Shown here in pieces: positions 25,443 to 34,380 of a stretch of DNA of 64,000 nucleotides (the first letter of the stretch is position 1; each line of letters opens with the position of its first letter). The stretch is from Nocardioides sp. dk884 (GTDB lineage: Bacteria > Actinomycetota > Actinomycetes > Propionibacteriales > Nocardioidaceae), in the NCBI RefSeq assembly GCF_009557055.1, contig NZ_CP045649.1, positions 3,075,501 through 3,139,500 on the forward strand. The letters run 5' to 3'. The notes under the pieces were generated by a model. The model was not told the origin of the DNA. It saw nothing but the letters and a program-made list of their open reading frames with translations, and did not search any database. A program made the translations under genes and the position numbers.

Positions 25443-25664
25443 GTGGAGGTCAAGATCGGCGTGCAGCACGCGCCCCGCGAGCTCGTCGTGGACACCGACG
25501 TCACCGGCGACCACGTCCAGGAGCTCCTGGCCCAGGCCGTGGCGGCGGACTCCGTCTTCACCCTGACCGACGTCAAGGGCCGCACCGTCATCGTCCCTGC
25601 CTCGAAGGTGGCCTACGTCGAGGTCGGCTCCAGCGTCGTCGGCCAGGTCGGCTTCCGCGGCTGA
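25443..25664 (+). CDS. DUF3107 small protein (TB9.4-like)
   Basis: The 73-residue protein starts at GTG behind a strong AAGGAGG. It is an ATP-binding-like small alpha/beta protein family (DUF3107) found next to TetR in actinobacteria; the mycobacterial counterpart is Rv3208A/TB9.4. Conserved core: VEVKIGVQHAPREL-like start, VIVPASKVAYVEVG near the end. No catalytic function is established. It is probably cotranscribed with tetR. Confidence 0.9.
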   Translation: MEVKIGVQHAPRELVVDTDVTGDHVQELLAQAVAADSVFTLTDVKGRTVIVPASKVAYVEVGSSVVGQVGFRG

Positions 25665-25680
25665 CGTCAGCCGCGACCCG

Positions 25681-25986
25681 ATGCTCGTCAGCGACATCCT
25701 CTGGGCGCTCGTCGGCGGCACCGTCGTCGGGCTCCTCGGCACACTGTTGACCTCGCGGGACCACGGCGAGCTCCGTGATCCCGTCGAGGTCGACGCCGTG
25801 CCGCTGTGGTTGTCGATCCTGTGCGGTGTAGGCGGCGTGGCCCTCGGCAACGCCGCCTACACCTACATCTGGGCGCCCAGCACCCCCGGCCTCGACTGGT
25901 GGCGCCACGGCTGGCAGATCGCCGGCGCGCTCGCGCTGGTCGGCGCCGCCGCCGTGCTCACCGACATGCGCCGCCGGCGGCGCTGA
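25681..25986 (+). CDS. Small membrane protein, three predicted helices
   Basis: The 101-residue protein begins 16 bases after the DUF3107 stop. It has hydrophobic segments at about 4-23, 42-61 and 76-94 and ends in an RRRRR cluster, predicting a cytoplasmic tail. I do not recognise a family. Its position in the tetR-DUF3107 run suggests cotranscription. Confidence 0.65.
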   Translation: MLVSDILWALVGGTVVGLLGTLLTSRDHGELRDPVEVDAVPLWLSILCGVGGVALGNAAYTYIWAPSTPGLDWWRHGWQIAGALALVGAAAVLTDMRRRRR

Positions 25987-26016
25987 GGTCCACGACCGGG
26001 GCGTCGTCCCCGCAGG

Positions 26017-26721
26017 TCAGCTGGCGAGGCCGAGGGTGTCCATCCGCTCGGCGTGCCGCTCGGTGAGCCGGGCGAACATCCGCCCGATCGCCGCCAGGTC
26101 CAGGCCCGGGCGATCCGTGCCGCCGGCGAGCAGCGCGGAGAGCGAGTCCCGCTCGGCCGCCACCCGCTGGGCCTGGATCAGCGCCTCGCCCACCAGCCGG
26201 CGACCCCACAGCGCGAGCCGACCGCCGAGGCGCGGGTCGCGGGCGATCGCGGCGCGCACCCGGTCCACGACGAACGCCGAGTGGCCGGTCTCCTCCAGCG
26301 AGCTGACGATCAGGTCGCGGGTGTCGACGTCGAGGTAGGCCGCCACCTCGCGGTAGAAGTCGTCGGCGAGCCCGTCGCCGACGTAGGCCTTGATCAGGCT
26401 CTCGTACCAGTCCGACGGCGCGGTGTGCTCGTGGAAGGAGTCGATGGGCGCGCGGAACGGCGCCATCGCGGCGAACGGGTCCGCGCCGAGCTCCTCGAGG
26501 CGCCGCTGCAGCAGCCCGACCTTGCCGAACTCACCGGCCGCCATCGTGGCGATCGCGACCTTGTCCTCGAGGGTGGGCGCGAGCCGGGCGTCCTCGGCGA
26601 GACGCTCGAAGGCGCTGATCTCGCCGTACGCGACCGCACCCAGCAGGTCGACCACCGCCTCCCGGTACGCCGGGTCCTCCAGCGCGAGCGGGCCGTCCGG
26701 TCCGGGCGGGGATGCAGTCAT
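26017..26721 (-). CDS. Ferritin-like fold protein (Rv3210c/MiaE-like)
   Basis: The 234-residue, largely helical protein has Glu residues in ferritin-like helix positions (YGEISAFERLAED, AGEFGKVGLLQRR, EETGHSAFVVDRV). Actinobacterial relatives are annotated as ferritin-like or tRNA-hydroxylase-like proteins. Its place between the tetR-DUF3107 block and the DEAD-box helicase matches M. tuberculosis Rv3210c beside Rv3211. Substrate and metal use are not known. Confidence 0.8.
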   Translation of the reverse strand: MTASPPGPDGPLALEDPAYREAVVDLLGAVAYGEISAFERLAEDARLAPTLEDKVAIATMAAGEFGKVGLLQRRLEELGADPFAAMAPFRAPIDSFHEHTAPSDWYESLIKAYVGDGLADDFYREVAAYLDVDTRDLIVSSLEETGHSAFVVDRVRAAIARDPRLGGRLALWGRRLVGEALIQAQRVAAERDSLSALLAGGTDRPGLDLAAIGRMFARLTERHAERMDTLGLAS

Positions 26722-26924
26722 GCTCCGACCCTACCGATAGACTGCCGGCGAAAGTCCCGTGGCGTCCCCTTCCCCACCGCTCCCGCAGTGCCGAAGGAAC
26801 CGGGCGCCGCCTGCATGTGCGCGGCCGACGCCGTCGTCAGGGGTTACCCGCTCTTCTCGATGAGGTCCGCCGCACCGATTCCCCTTCGGTCTGACGGCTG
26901 AACCGCTTAGAAAGAGACGAGACA

Positions 26925-28460
26925 CTGACCACCACCTTCCGCGAGCTCGGGGTTCTTCCCGGGATCTGCGACGCGCTCGAGCGCGCCGGCATCACCGCTC
27001 CCTTCGCCATCCAGGAGATGACCCTCTCGGTCGCCCTGGTCGGCACCGACCTGATCGGCCAGGCCCGCACCGGCACCGGCAAGACGCTGGCCTTCGGCAT
27101 CCCCGTGATGCAGCGCAGCATCGCGCCCAGCGACCCGGCGTACGCCGACCTGCCGCAGGGCAAGCCGCAGGCGCTGATCGTCGCCCCGACCCGCGAGCTC
27201 GCGCTCCAGGTCTCCAGCGACCTGCACCTGGCCAGCAAGGACATCGGCCTGCGCGTGCTGACCGTGTACGGCGGCGTCGGCTACGACACCCAGCTCGAGG
27301 CGCTCGAGTCCGGCGTCGACATCGTCGTCGGCACCCCGGGCCGGCTGATCGACCTGGCCAACCGCAAGGCCCTCGACCTGTCCCACGTGCACGCCCTGGT
27401 GCTCGACGAGGCCGACGAGATGCTGGACCTGGGCTTCCTGCCCGACGTCGAGCGGCTGCTGTCGATGACCCCCGAGACCCGGCAGACGATGCTGTTCTCC
27501 GCGACGATGCCCTCGGCGATCGTCGCCCTGGCGCGCACCCACATGCGCCACCCGATGAACATCCGCGCGGAGTCCTCCTACGAGAACGCCACCGTCCCCA
27601 CGACGGCGCAGTTCATCTACCAGGCCCACGACCTGGACAAGAGCGAGATGATCGGCCTGATCCTCCAGGCCGAGGACGTCGAGAAGATCGTGGTGTTCAC
27701 CCGCACCAAGCGCCAGGCGCAGCGGGTGGCCGACGACCTCACCGAGCGCGGCTTCAAGGCCAGCCCGCTGCACGGCGACATGGCCCAGATCGCCCGCGAG
27801 AAGGCGATGACGAAGTTCCGCGAGGACAAGATCCAGGTGCTGGTGGCCACCGACGTCGCCGCGCGCGGCATCGACGTCCGCGGCGTCTCCCACGTCATCA
27901 ACTACACCTGCCCCGAGGACGACAAGACCTACGTCCACCGCATCGGCCGCACCGGCCGCGCGGGCGCCTCGGGTATCGCGGTCACCTTCGTCGACTGGGC
28001 GGACCTGCACCGCTGGAAGATGATCAACAAGGCGCTGGACCTGCCCTTCGACTCTCCGCTGGAGACCTACTCCACCTCCGAGCACTTCCTGCACGACATG
28101 GGCGTGCCGCCGGGCGTCAAGGGCCGCATCGTGGCCCCGGCCCCGGTCGAGCGCAAGGACCGCGCGCCGCGCCAGGAGCGCAGCGAGCGCCCGGCCCGCG
28201 ACCGCGACCGCAACCGTCGCCGCACCCGCAGCGGTGAGAGCGTCGCCGAGGGCGCCGAGGCCACCACGTCCGAGTCCGCGCCGGCCGCGTCCGCCGCCGG
28301 CGCCGAGGCGGCCGGTGAGTCCGCTCCCGGTGAGGGCGCGAGCCGCAACCGCCGCCGTCGCCGCCGCCGCTCCACCGGCGGCTCGGGCGGCGCCGAGGGC
28401 TCCTCGAGCACCGGCGCCGACAGCGGCACCGCGTCGCAGGACGCGCCCGCCGACGCCTGA
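26925..28460 (+). CDS. DEAD-box RNA helicase RhlE, probable CTG start
   Basis: Motifs: Q-motif Gln30 (FAIQEMTL), motif I ARTGTGKT (47-54), PTRELALQ, TPGRL, DEAD (161-164), SAT, ATDVAARGID and HRIGRTGRAG; the tail after about residue 390 is Arg-rich and low complexity. The first ATG (27018) lies inside the Q-motif, so the true start must be upstream. The only candidate is CTG at 26925 (LTTTFRELGV), since the frame meets TGA at 26892-26894 and has no ATG, GTG or TTG. The helicase remodels RNA in ribosome assembly or cold adaptation. Gene order matches Rv3211. Confidence 0.93.
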   Translation: MTTTFRELGVLPGICDALERAGITAPFAIQEMTLSVALVGTDLIGQARTGTGKTLAFGIPVMQRSIAPSDPAYADLPQGKPQALIVAPTRELALQVSSDLHLASKDIGLRVLTVYGGVGYDTQLEALESGVDIVVGTPGRLIDLANRKALDLSHVHALVLDEADEMLDLGFLPDVERLLSMTPETRQTMLFSATMPSAIVALARTHMRHPMNIRAESSYENATVPTTAQFIYQAHDLDKSEMIGLILQAEDVEKIVVFTRTKRQAQRVADDLTERGFKASPLHGDMAQIAREKAMTKFREDKIQVLVATDVAARGIDVRGVSHVINYTCPEDDKTYVHRIGRTGRAGASGIAVTFVDWADLHRWKMINKALDLPFDSPLETYSTSEHFLHDMGVPPGVKGRIVAPAPVERKDRAPRQERSERPARDRDRNRRRTRSGESVAEGAEATTSESAPAASAAGAEAAGESAPGEGASRNRRRRRRRSTGGSGGAEGSSSTGADSGTASQDAPADA

Positions 28461-28477
28461 GTCGACATCTCTCCGGT

Positions 28478-28510
28478 AGGCCCGGGTCTCGCTCGTCGAG
28501 GCCCGGGCCT
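28478..28510 (+). terminator. Hairpin terminator after rhlE
   Basis: AGGCCCGGG (28478-28486) pairs with CCCGGGCCT (28502-28510), loop 15 bases, followed by TT. It lies between convergent rhlE and the L,D-transpeptidase gene. Confidence 0.75.
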
Positions 28511-28536
28511 TCGGCGTTCGAAGGTCGTCCGGGGCC

Positions 28537-29229
28537 TCAGCGGGTGACGACGACGGTGGTGCCGAGCGGAGCGAAGTCCCACAGCATCCGGGCGTCGGAG
28601 CGCCGCTGGCGGATGCACCCGTGCGAGGTCGGCGTACCGAGCTCGTCGACGCCCTGCAGCGGCACGCCGTCCTTGACCGGGATGTCGTGGAAGCCGATGG
28701 CGGCGCCCGAGGGCCCCTGGGTGAACCGCACGAACCACTTCATGGTGCCGGAGTCCTCGATGCCCACCGCGTCCGCGGAGCGTGAGTAGACCTCGTAGGT
28801 GCCCGGCTCGAGGTTGTCGTGGACGGTGCCGGAGACGAGGTAGGTGTGCGCGACGCGGTCGCCGTCCTCGACGAGCCACACCCGCTGCCGACTCTCGCTG
28901 TAGACCACCCGGCGCCCCTGGCCGGACCCCGGGGGCAGCGAGGTGTCGAAGGAGAGCCCGGCGGCATAGGCAGCGGCGTCGACCACGGCGTACGCCGCGC
29001 GCTCGGGAGCGCTCGTGTGCTCGTCCGCGGCCCGGCCGGCCGACGCCGGGTCTGCGTCCTCGGCCACCGGTGCCGACGCCTGCTCGGCGCGCTCGGGGGC
29101 GGAGCCGCCCGGGCCGTCGGGCAGCACACCGGTGCCGCCCAGCACCGCCACCAGGGTCACCAGGAGGGCCGCCGCGAGGGCGGAGATCCGGCCGTAGCGC
29201 GGACGCAGGGGCGCGCGGTGTCGGGCCAT
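28537..29229 (-). CDS. L,D-transpeptidase (YkuD family), membrane-anchored
   Basis: The 230-residue protein has an N-terminal signal anchor (about 14-35), a Pro/Ala/Glu-rich linker, and a YkuD catalytic domain from about 95 with the active-site motif SHGCIR (nucleophile Cys205). It forms 3-3 crosslinks in peptidoglycan outside the cytoplasmic membrane. The ATG overlaps the parA stop by one base, an unusual pairing that may only reflect compact packing. It is smaller than mycobacterial LdtMt2 and lacks the Ig-like domains. Confidence 0.92.
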   Translation of the reverse strand: MARHRAPLRPRYGRISALAAALLVTLVAVLGGTGVLPDGPGGSAPERAEQASAPVAEDADPASAGRAADEHTSAPERAAYAVVDAAAYAAGLSFDTSLPPGSGQGRRVVYSESRQRVWLVEDGDRVAHTYLVSGTVHDNLEPGTYEVYSRSADAVGIEDSGTMKWFVRFTQGPSGAAIGFHDIPVKDGVPLQGVDELGTPTSHGCIRQRRSDARMLWDFAPLGTTVVVTR

Positions 29230-30098
29230 CAGGACGACTCCCGGGAGGAGCGGGACGACTGCTGCCCGGCCTTCCGGGCAGTCTTCGGGGCGGCCTTCGG
29301 GCGCTGGGAGCGCTGCACGAGGCTCTCGGCGACCGCTCGGTACGCCGCCGCGCCCTTGCTGGTGCGGCTGGTGCGCAGGATCGAGCGCCCGACCGCGGGC
29401 GCCTCGGCGAACTTGATGGTCTTGGGGATCGGCGGCTCGACGACCTCGAGGTCGTAGGTCGAGGAGATCGTCTCCAGCACCGTGCGCGCGTGCTGGGTGC
29501 GCCCGTCGTACAGCGTGGGCAGCACGCCCCACACCTCCAGGCCGCGGTTGGTGAAGCGGCGCACGTCGTGCACGGTGTCGAGCAGCTGCCCGACGCCGCG
29601 GTGCGAGAGCGTCTCGCACTGCAGCGGCACCAGCACGCCGTCGGCGGCGGTCAGCGCCGCCACCGTGAGCACGCCCAGCGAGGGCGGGCAGTCGAGCAGG
29701 ACCCAGTCGTAGCCGCCCTCCTCGGTCTCGGCCAGCGCCTCGTCGAGGTCGCTGAGCACCCCGGCGAGCACCTGCTCGCGTCCGGTGCGGGTGAGCAGCT
29801 CGGCCTCGGCGCGGGCCAGCTCGATGGTGGCCGGCAGCAGGTCGACGCCGTCCTCGGTGCCGACGATGACCTCGAGCGGGTCCAGGCCCTGGGTGAGCAC
29901 CTGGTGGACCGAGAGCTCCAGGTCCTCGGGGTCGATGCCGAGGGAGAAGGTCAGGCAGGCCTGCGGGTCGAGGTCGACGAGCAGCACCGAGTGGCCGAGC
30001 TCGACGAGCGCGGCACCGATCGAGGCGACCGAGGTGGTCTTGGCGACGCCGCCCTTCTGGTTGGCGAGCGCGAGTGTGGTGCTCACGCTCGCCATCAT
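29229..30098 (-). CDS. ParA/Soj-like ATPase (Rv3213c-like)
   Basis: The 289-residue protein has the deviant Walker A loop KGGVAKTT (15-22), VDLDPQ and LLDCPPSLG. ParA-type ATPases position DNA or protein cargo by nucleoid binding; the basic, Ala/Lys/Arg-rich tail (after about 260) may aid DNA contact. No parB is adjacent, so this is an orphan like mycobacterial Rv3213c, which also follows the rhlE block. The start may be the first or second Met, or the GTG at codon 5. Confidence 0.9.
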   Translation of the reverse strand: MMASVSTTLALANQKGGVAKTTSVASIGAALVELGHSVLLVDLDPQACLTFSLGIDPEDLELSVHQVLTQGLDPLEVIVGTEDGVDLLPATIELARAEAELLTRTGREQVLAGVLSDLDEALAETEEGGYDWVLLDCPPSLGVLTVAALTAADGVLVPLQCETLSHRGVGQLLDTVHDVRRFTNRGLEVWGVLPTLYDGRTQHARTVLETISSTYDLEVVEPPIPKTIKFAEAPAVGRSILRTSRTSKGAAAYRAVAESLVQRSQRPKAAPKTARKAGQQSSRSSRESS

Positions 30099-30145
30099 GC
30101 CGGAACGCCCCCGTGCGAGGAGGGAGGCTGGGGTAAGACTTGTGC

Positions 30146-30988
30146 ATGTCTCACGACCAGGACGCTCCCGTCGCCGCTTCCACGTCCCCCGCCGCCCCCG
30201 CCGGCACCGCCGGCCCCGCCAGTCAGACCCGCCGCACCGCGCTCGTCACCGGCCCGACCGCCGGCATCGGACGCTCCTTCGCCGAGCAGCTGGCCCGCGG
30301 TGGTCACGACCTGGTCCTGGTCGCCCGCGACCGGGAGCGGCTCGAGGAGGTGGCCGCCACCCTGCGCGCGTCGTACGCCGTGGACGTGGAGGTGCTTCCC
30401 GCCGACCTCGCCGACCGCGCCCAGCTGCGCGTCGTGGAGGACCGGCTGCGCGACCCGGCGCGGCCGGTCGACCTGCTGGTCAACAACGCCGGGTTCGGGC
30501 TCAAGGGCCGCTTCCTCGACAACGACGTGGACGCCGAGACCGCGATGCTCGACGTCCTGGTCACCGCGGTGATGCGGCTGTCCCACGCCGCCCTCGGCCC
30601 GATGGCGGCGCGCGGCAGCGGCGGCATCATCAACGTCTCCAGCGTGGCGGCGTTCCTGCCCCGCGGCACCTACTCGGCCGCCAAGGCGTGGGTGAACAGC
30701 TTCAGCGAGTGGGCGGCGCAGGAGTACCGCGACCGCGGCGTCACCATCACCGCGCTGTGCCCGGGCTTCACCCGCACCGAGTTCCACTCCCGCATGGACG
30801 TGCGCCAGGACTCCGCGCCCGACTTCTTGTGGCTCGATGCCGACGAGCTGGTCGCCACCGCGCTCGCCGACCACGCGCGCGGTCGGGTCTACTCGGTGCC
30901 GAGCCTGCAGTACAAGGCGATCACCACCGCGGCCCGGGTGGTCCCGAACCGCCTGCTCCAGCGCCTGCAGTCGCTCGGCCGCCGCTGA
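30146..30988 (+). CDS. Short-chain dehydrogenase/reductase
   Basis: The 280-residue protein starts at ATG 30146 (MSHDQD) with a 30-residue Ala/Pro-rich leader, then the SDR nucleotide motif TGPTAGIG (usually TGxxxGIG), NNAGFG, and the catalytic Ser...YSAAK. The C-terminal residues after 255 extend beyond the minimal fold. Mycobacterial relatives act on lipid or steroid-like ketones, but the substrate here is not known. Convergent with marC, only 6 bases apart. Confidence 0.9.
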   Translation: MSHDQDAPVAASTSPAAPAGTAGPASQTRRTALVTGPTAGIGRSFAEQLARGGHDLVLVARDRERLEEVAATLRASYAVDVEVLPADLADRAQLRVVEDRLRDPARPVDLLVNNAGFGLKGRFLDNDVDAETAMLDVLVTAVMRLSHAALGPMAARGSGGIINVSSVAAFLPRGTYSAAKAWVNSFSEWAAQEYRDRGVTITALCPGFTRTEFHSRMDVRQDSAPDFLWLDADELVATALADHARGRVYSVPSLQYKAITTAARVVPNRLLQRLQSLGRR

Positions 30989-30994
30989 GCGCGC

Positions 30995-31609
30995 TCAGCC
31001 CTCGCCGGCGATGAACGCGCGGACCGCGTCGGCGATCAGCTGCACCGCGATGGCGGAGAGCAGCAGACCGGCGATTCGGGTGACCAGCAGGACGCCGGAC
31101 TCGCGGATCAGGCGCAGGATCGGCAGCGAGAAGCGCATCGCCGCCCACAGCATGAGGTGCACCGCGACGATGCCGATCGCCACCGCGCTGAAGGTGGCGG
31201 TGTCGTCGACGCGCTCGACGAAGAGCATCACCGCCACGATCGCGCCGGGGCCGGCCAGCAGCGGCGTCGCCAGCGGCACGATCGCGACGTTGCCGGTGGT
31301 CGAGGTCGGCTCCTTGTCGTTGCCGGTCAGCAGCTCGAGGGCGATCAGGAGCAGCAGCAGACCGCCCGCACACTGCAGCGCGGGCAGCGAGATGTGCAGG
31401 TAGGACAGGATCGACTGGCCGAACAGGGCGAAGGCGACGATCACGAAGAACGAGACGACGACCGCGGTGAGGGCCGCCCGGCGGGCGTACCCCTCCGCGC
31501 GGCCGCTGGTCAGCGACAAGAAGATCGGGATCGTGCCGACCGGGTCCATGATCACGAACAGGGTCACGAAGACCTCGACGACCAGGACCGTGTCGAGGAC
31601 AGAGCTCAC
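30995..31609 (-). CDS. MarC family (NAAT-like) membrane protein
   Basis: The 204-residue protein has six hydrophobic helices and the MarC signature DPVGTIPIFLSLT near the N-terminus, with PLATPLLAGPGAI in the middle. The family was named for proximity to multiple-antibiotic-resistance genes; transport of amino acids has been proposed but not shown for most members. The GTG start overlaps the PHP gene stop (GTGA), so the two are coupled. Confidence 0.9.
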   Translation of the reverse strand: MSSVLDTVLVVEVFVTLFVIMDPVGTIPIFLSLTSGRAEGYARRAALTAVVVSFFVIVAFALFGQSILSYLHISLPALQCAGGLLLLLIALELLTGNDKEPTSTTGNVAIVPLATPLLAGPGAIVAVMLFVERVDDTATFSAVAIGIVAVHLMLWAAMRFSLPILRLIRESGVLLVTRIAGLLLSAIAVQLIADAVRAFIAGEG

Positions 31610-32484
31610 GGGCGTACCACTTCAGGGGTCGGGCGTCCGCTGCGCGCGGACGCGATGGCGGCCAGGTCCAGGAGCCTGGCGTACTCGTCGGGATGCGTGG
31701 TGTTGACGCCGAGCTCGTGGTCGACCTTGCCGGCGCCGTGGTGGTCGCTGGCGCCGGTGATGACCAGGTCGAGCTCGCGGGCCAGGCCGCGCAGCTCCGC
31801 GCGGGTGGCGGCGTCGTGGTCCTGGTGGTCGACCTCGATCCCGGCCAGGCCGTGGGCCCGGAGCTCGGCGAGGTCGTCGCGGTCGGGGAAGCGGTGCCGG
31901 CTGCGACCCCACGGGTGGGCGATGACGCTCACCCCGCCGGCGGCGCTGACGTGGCCGAGGACGTCGACCAGCTCCGCGGCGTACCGCACGACGTGGGCGG
32001 GGCGGCCCCAGCCCAGGAAGCGGTCGAACGCCTCGGTGCGATCAGCCACCACGCCCTTGGTCACCAGGGCGTCGGCGACGTGGGGACGGCCGGTGGCCGC
32101 GGTCCCGTGGCCGGCGCGGCGCACGTCGTCGGCGTCGATGTCGATGCCGAGGTCGCGCAGGCGGGAGAGCATCTCCGGCACCCGGCCGCGGCGGCCCTCG
32201 AGCACGGCGTCCAGCTCGGCGACCAGCGGCGGGTAGGTCGGGTCGGGCAGGTAGGCGAGCAGGTGCACGCTGTGGCCGCGGTGGCTGGTGCTGATCTCCA
32301 TCCCGCGCACCAGCTCGATCCCGACCGACCGGGCGGCGTCCGCGGCCTCGTCCCAGCCGGCGGCGGTGTCGTGGTCGGTGATCGCGAGCACGTCGAGCCC
32401 GGCGGCGCGGGCTGCGAGCACCAGCTCGGTGGGGGTCTGGGTGCCATCGCTCGCCCGGGAATGGGTGTGGAGATCGATGCGCAC
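31606..32484 (-). CDS. PHP-domain phosphoesterase (3',5'-nucleoside bisphosphate phosphatase-like)
   Basis: The 292-residue protein has the PHP metal-site motifs HTHSRASDGT, ITDHDT, RGMEIS, IAHPWG and GASDHHG, enough for a trinuclear metal centre. Relatives such as E. coli RnaAM/YciV remove phosphate from pAp and short RNA 5' ends. It is cytoplasmic, followed in coupled fashion by marC and preceded by a zinc-ribbon gene 71 bases upstream. Substrate assignment is by family only. Confidence 0.9.
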   Translation of the reverse strand: MRIDLHTHSRASDGTQTPTELVLAARAAGLDVLAITDHDTAAGWDEAADAARSVGIELVRGMEISTSHRGHSVHLLAYLPDPTYPPLVAELDAVLEGRRGRVPEMLSRLRDLGIDIDADDVRRAGHGTAATGRPHVADALVTKGVVADRTEAFDRFLGWGRPAHVVRYAAELVDVLGHVSAAGGVSVIAHPWGRSRHRFPDRDDLAELRAHGLAGIEVDHQDHDAATRAELRGLARELDLVITGASDHHGAGKVDHELGVNTTHPDEYARLLDLAAIASARSGRPTPEVVRP

Positions 32485-32555
32485 GGCAGGACTCTAGGTG
32501 CGTCCCGGGGCACGGACCGATTCCGGAGGCGCTCCTCACGCTGTGATACGCGCGA

Positions 32556-33188
32556 TCACCACAGCGGGTGGGGCCCGCCGTAGGGCAGGTCCACCAGCGG
32601 CGCCCCGATCCCGGACACGTCGCGCAGCACCAGGTCCCGGCCCAGCAGCAGGACCGCCGGCGCCGGTCGCACGACGATCCACAGCCAGCGACCGTCCGCC
32701 TCGCCGGCCACGACGCTGCGGTCCCACTCCCCCGGCTCGGCGCTGATCGAGACCGTCCACAGGCGCACGGTCTGGCTGCCGATCCGCACCGAGGCCGCCG
32801 CCGGGCCGCGGCCGATCTCCGTGCCGGGGTCGGCGTAGCGGGTGCCGGCCACCCGGGCACCGAGGCCGACCCCGGGCTCCTCGGCCACCACGAGGAGGTC
32901 GACCGGGCCGTCGGCGTCGCTCGCGCCCGAGCATCCGGTCATGGTCGCGCGCACCCGGCCGGCCTCGCCCGCTGCGGCCACGTCGGTGATCGCCCAGCCG
33001 GGGCTCAGCGGCCAGGGCAGGTACGTCGGGAACCCCCGGCTGTGCACCAGGTGCTGGGCGAACGCGTCGTACGACGCCTCCGGTGCGCGCCACAGCGGCG
33101 CGATCAGGCCGTGCTCGGGACAGCTCCAGCCACTCGCGCCGTCGCGTGCCACGGGCGTGGCGCAGCGCGGGCAGCCGGGCACGGACAT
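32556..33188 (-). CDS. Zinc-ribbon protein of unknown function (DUF6758-like)
   Basis: The 210-residue protein starts MSVPGCPRC (ATG 33188) and has a zinc-binding pair set CPRC...CPEH at 6-9 and about 23-26. The middle holds DGPVDLLVVAEEPGVGLGA and the C-terminus PLVDLPYGGPHPLW. This matches a conserved actinobacterial family formerly misannotated as phosphotransacetylase. It clusters with PHP and MarC here and in Streptomyces. No catalytic residues are recognised. Confidence 0.75.
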   Translation of the reverse strand: MSVPGCPRCATPVARDGASGWSCPEHGLIAPLWRAPEASYDAFAQHLVHSRGFPTYLPWPLSPGWAITDVAAAGEAGRVRATMTGCSGASDADGPVDLLVVAEEPGVGLGARVAGTRYADPGTEIGRGPAAASVRIGSQTVRLWTVSISAEPGEWDRSVVAGEADGRWLWIVVRPAPAVLLLGRDLVLRDVSGIGAPLVDLPYGGPHPLW

Positions 33189-33325
33189 GGGACTACCGTC
33201 GTGACCCGCGCCGCCCCGGTCAAGGGGCGCAGCAGTACGCGGTGCCCGGTCCGGCCAACAGCCGCCGCGCAGCGATAGCCTCGGGTGCCCTGTCGTCCGC
33301 GACACCGCCCGCCCGAGGAGCACCC

Positions 33326-34354
33326 GTGCCGACCGTTCATCCGCCCTCTGCCGACCACCGCGCGCTCGCCGAGCGCCGACTGGCCGACCTCGCCACGCCG
33401 GCCGGAGCGCTCGGTCGGCTGGGCGACCTCGCGATCTGGCTGGCCGCGGCCCAGGGGCAGGTGCCGCCGGCCCCGCTGAGCGAGGTCCGCGCGGTCGTCT
33501 TCGCCGGCGACCACGGCGTGGCCCAGCACGGGGTGTCCGCCTACCCCACGGCGATCACGGCCTCGATGGTCCGCACGATGGCCTCCGGACGCGCGGTCAT
33601 CTCGGTGCTGGCCGCCCAGCACGGCGTCGCCCTGCGCGTGCTCGACCTCGGCGTCGCCACCGACCTCGACGACCTACCGGCCGCGGTGTCCTCGCGCAAG
33701 ATCCGTGCGGGCAGCGGCGCGATCCATGTCGAGGACGCGCTGACCCACTCCGAGACGCGCGCCGCCCTCGGGGTCGGCGAGGCGGTGGCGGCGGAGGAGA
33801 TCGCCGCCGGCGCCCAGCTGCTCGTCGGCGGGGACATGGGCATCGGCAACACGACGGTGGCCACCGCGCTGCTCGCCGCCTCCCTCGGGCTGGACGCCGC
33901 CGAGGTCACCGGCCGCGGCACCGGGGTGGACGATGCCGGCCTGGAGCGCAAGACCGCCGTGATCCAGCAGGCGCTGGACCGGGTCGGCCTGCGCGCCGAG
34001 GACCCCATCGAGACCCTCACCGCACTCGGCAGCGCCGACATCGCCGCCCAGGCCGGCTTCCTCGCCGCGGCGGCCCGCGCACGCGTCCCGGTGCTGCTCG
34101 ACGGGGTCATCTCGGTCGCCGCGGCGGTGATGGCCGACCGGCTCGCACCGGGCGCGGCCGCCTGGTTCCTCGCCGGCCACCGCTCCACCGAGCCGGCCCA
34201 GTCCGTCGCCCTCGACAAGCTCGGCCTGGTGCCGGTGGTCGACCTCGACATGCGCCTCGGCGAGGGCAGCGGCGCGCTGCTCGCCCTCCCGGTGCTCCGC
34301 TCGGCGGCGCTGGTGCTGCGCGACGTCGCGCTGCTCAGCGAGGTCATGCCCTGA
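33326..34354 (+). CDS. cobT: Nicotinate-nucleotide-dimethylbenzimidazole phosphoribosyltransferase CobT
   Basis: The start is GTG at 33326 behind GAGGAG; the longer open frame upstream is not conserved. The 342-residue protein has FAGDHGVAQHGVSAYP, GGDMGIGNTT and the catalytic Glu313 in RLGEGSGA (Glu317 in Salmonella CobT). It makes alpha-ribazole phosphate for the cobalamin lower ligand. A TAGCCT -10-like box lies 45 bases upstream; no cobalamin riboswitch is visible in the short leader. cobS follows 26 bases later. Confidence 0.95.
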   Translation: MPTVHPPSADHRALAERRLADLATPAGALGRLGDLAIWLAAAQGQVPPAPLSEVRAVVFAGDHGVAQHGVSAYPTAITASMVRTMASGRAVISVLAAQHGVALRVLDLGVATDLDDLPAAVSSRKIRAGSGAIHVEDALTHSETRAALGVGEAVAAEEIAAGAQLLVGGDMGIGNTTVATALLAASLGLDAAEVTGRGTGVDDAGLERKTAVIQQALDRVGLRAEDPIETLTALGSADIAAQAGFLAAAARARVPVLLDGVISVAAAVMADRLAPGAAAWFLAGHRSTEPAQSVALDKLGLVPVVDLDMRLGEGSGALLALPVLRSAALVLRDVALLSEVMP

Positions 34355-34380
34355 GCGGCGAGGGAGCCCGCACGACCGGC

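Noticed and set aside
25987..26016. Terminator between the small membrane gene and the ferritin-like gene
   Set aside because: Only a four-pair GGGG/CCCC stem was found; too weak to call.
33200..33325. Cobalamin riboswitch before cobT
   Set aside because: The leader is too short and lacks the conserved B12-box; only a -10-like TAGCCT was seen.
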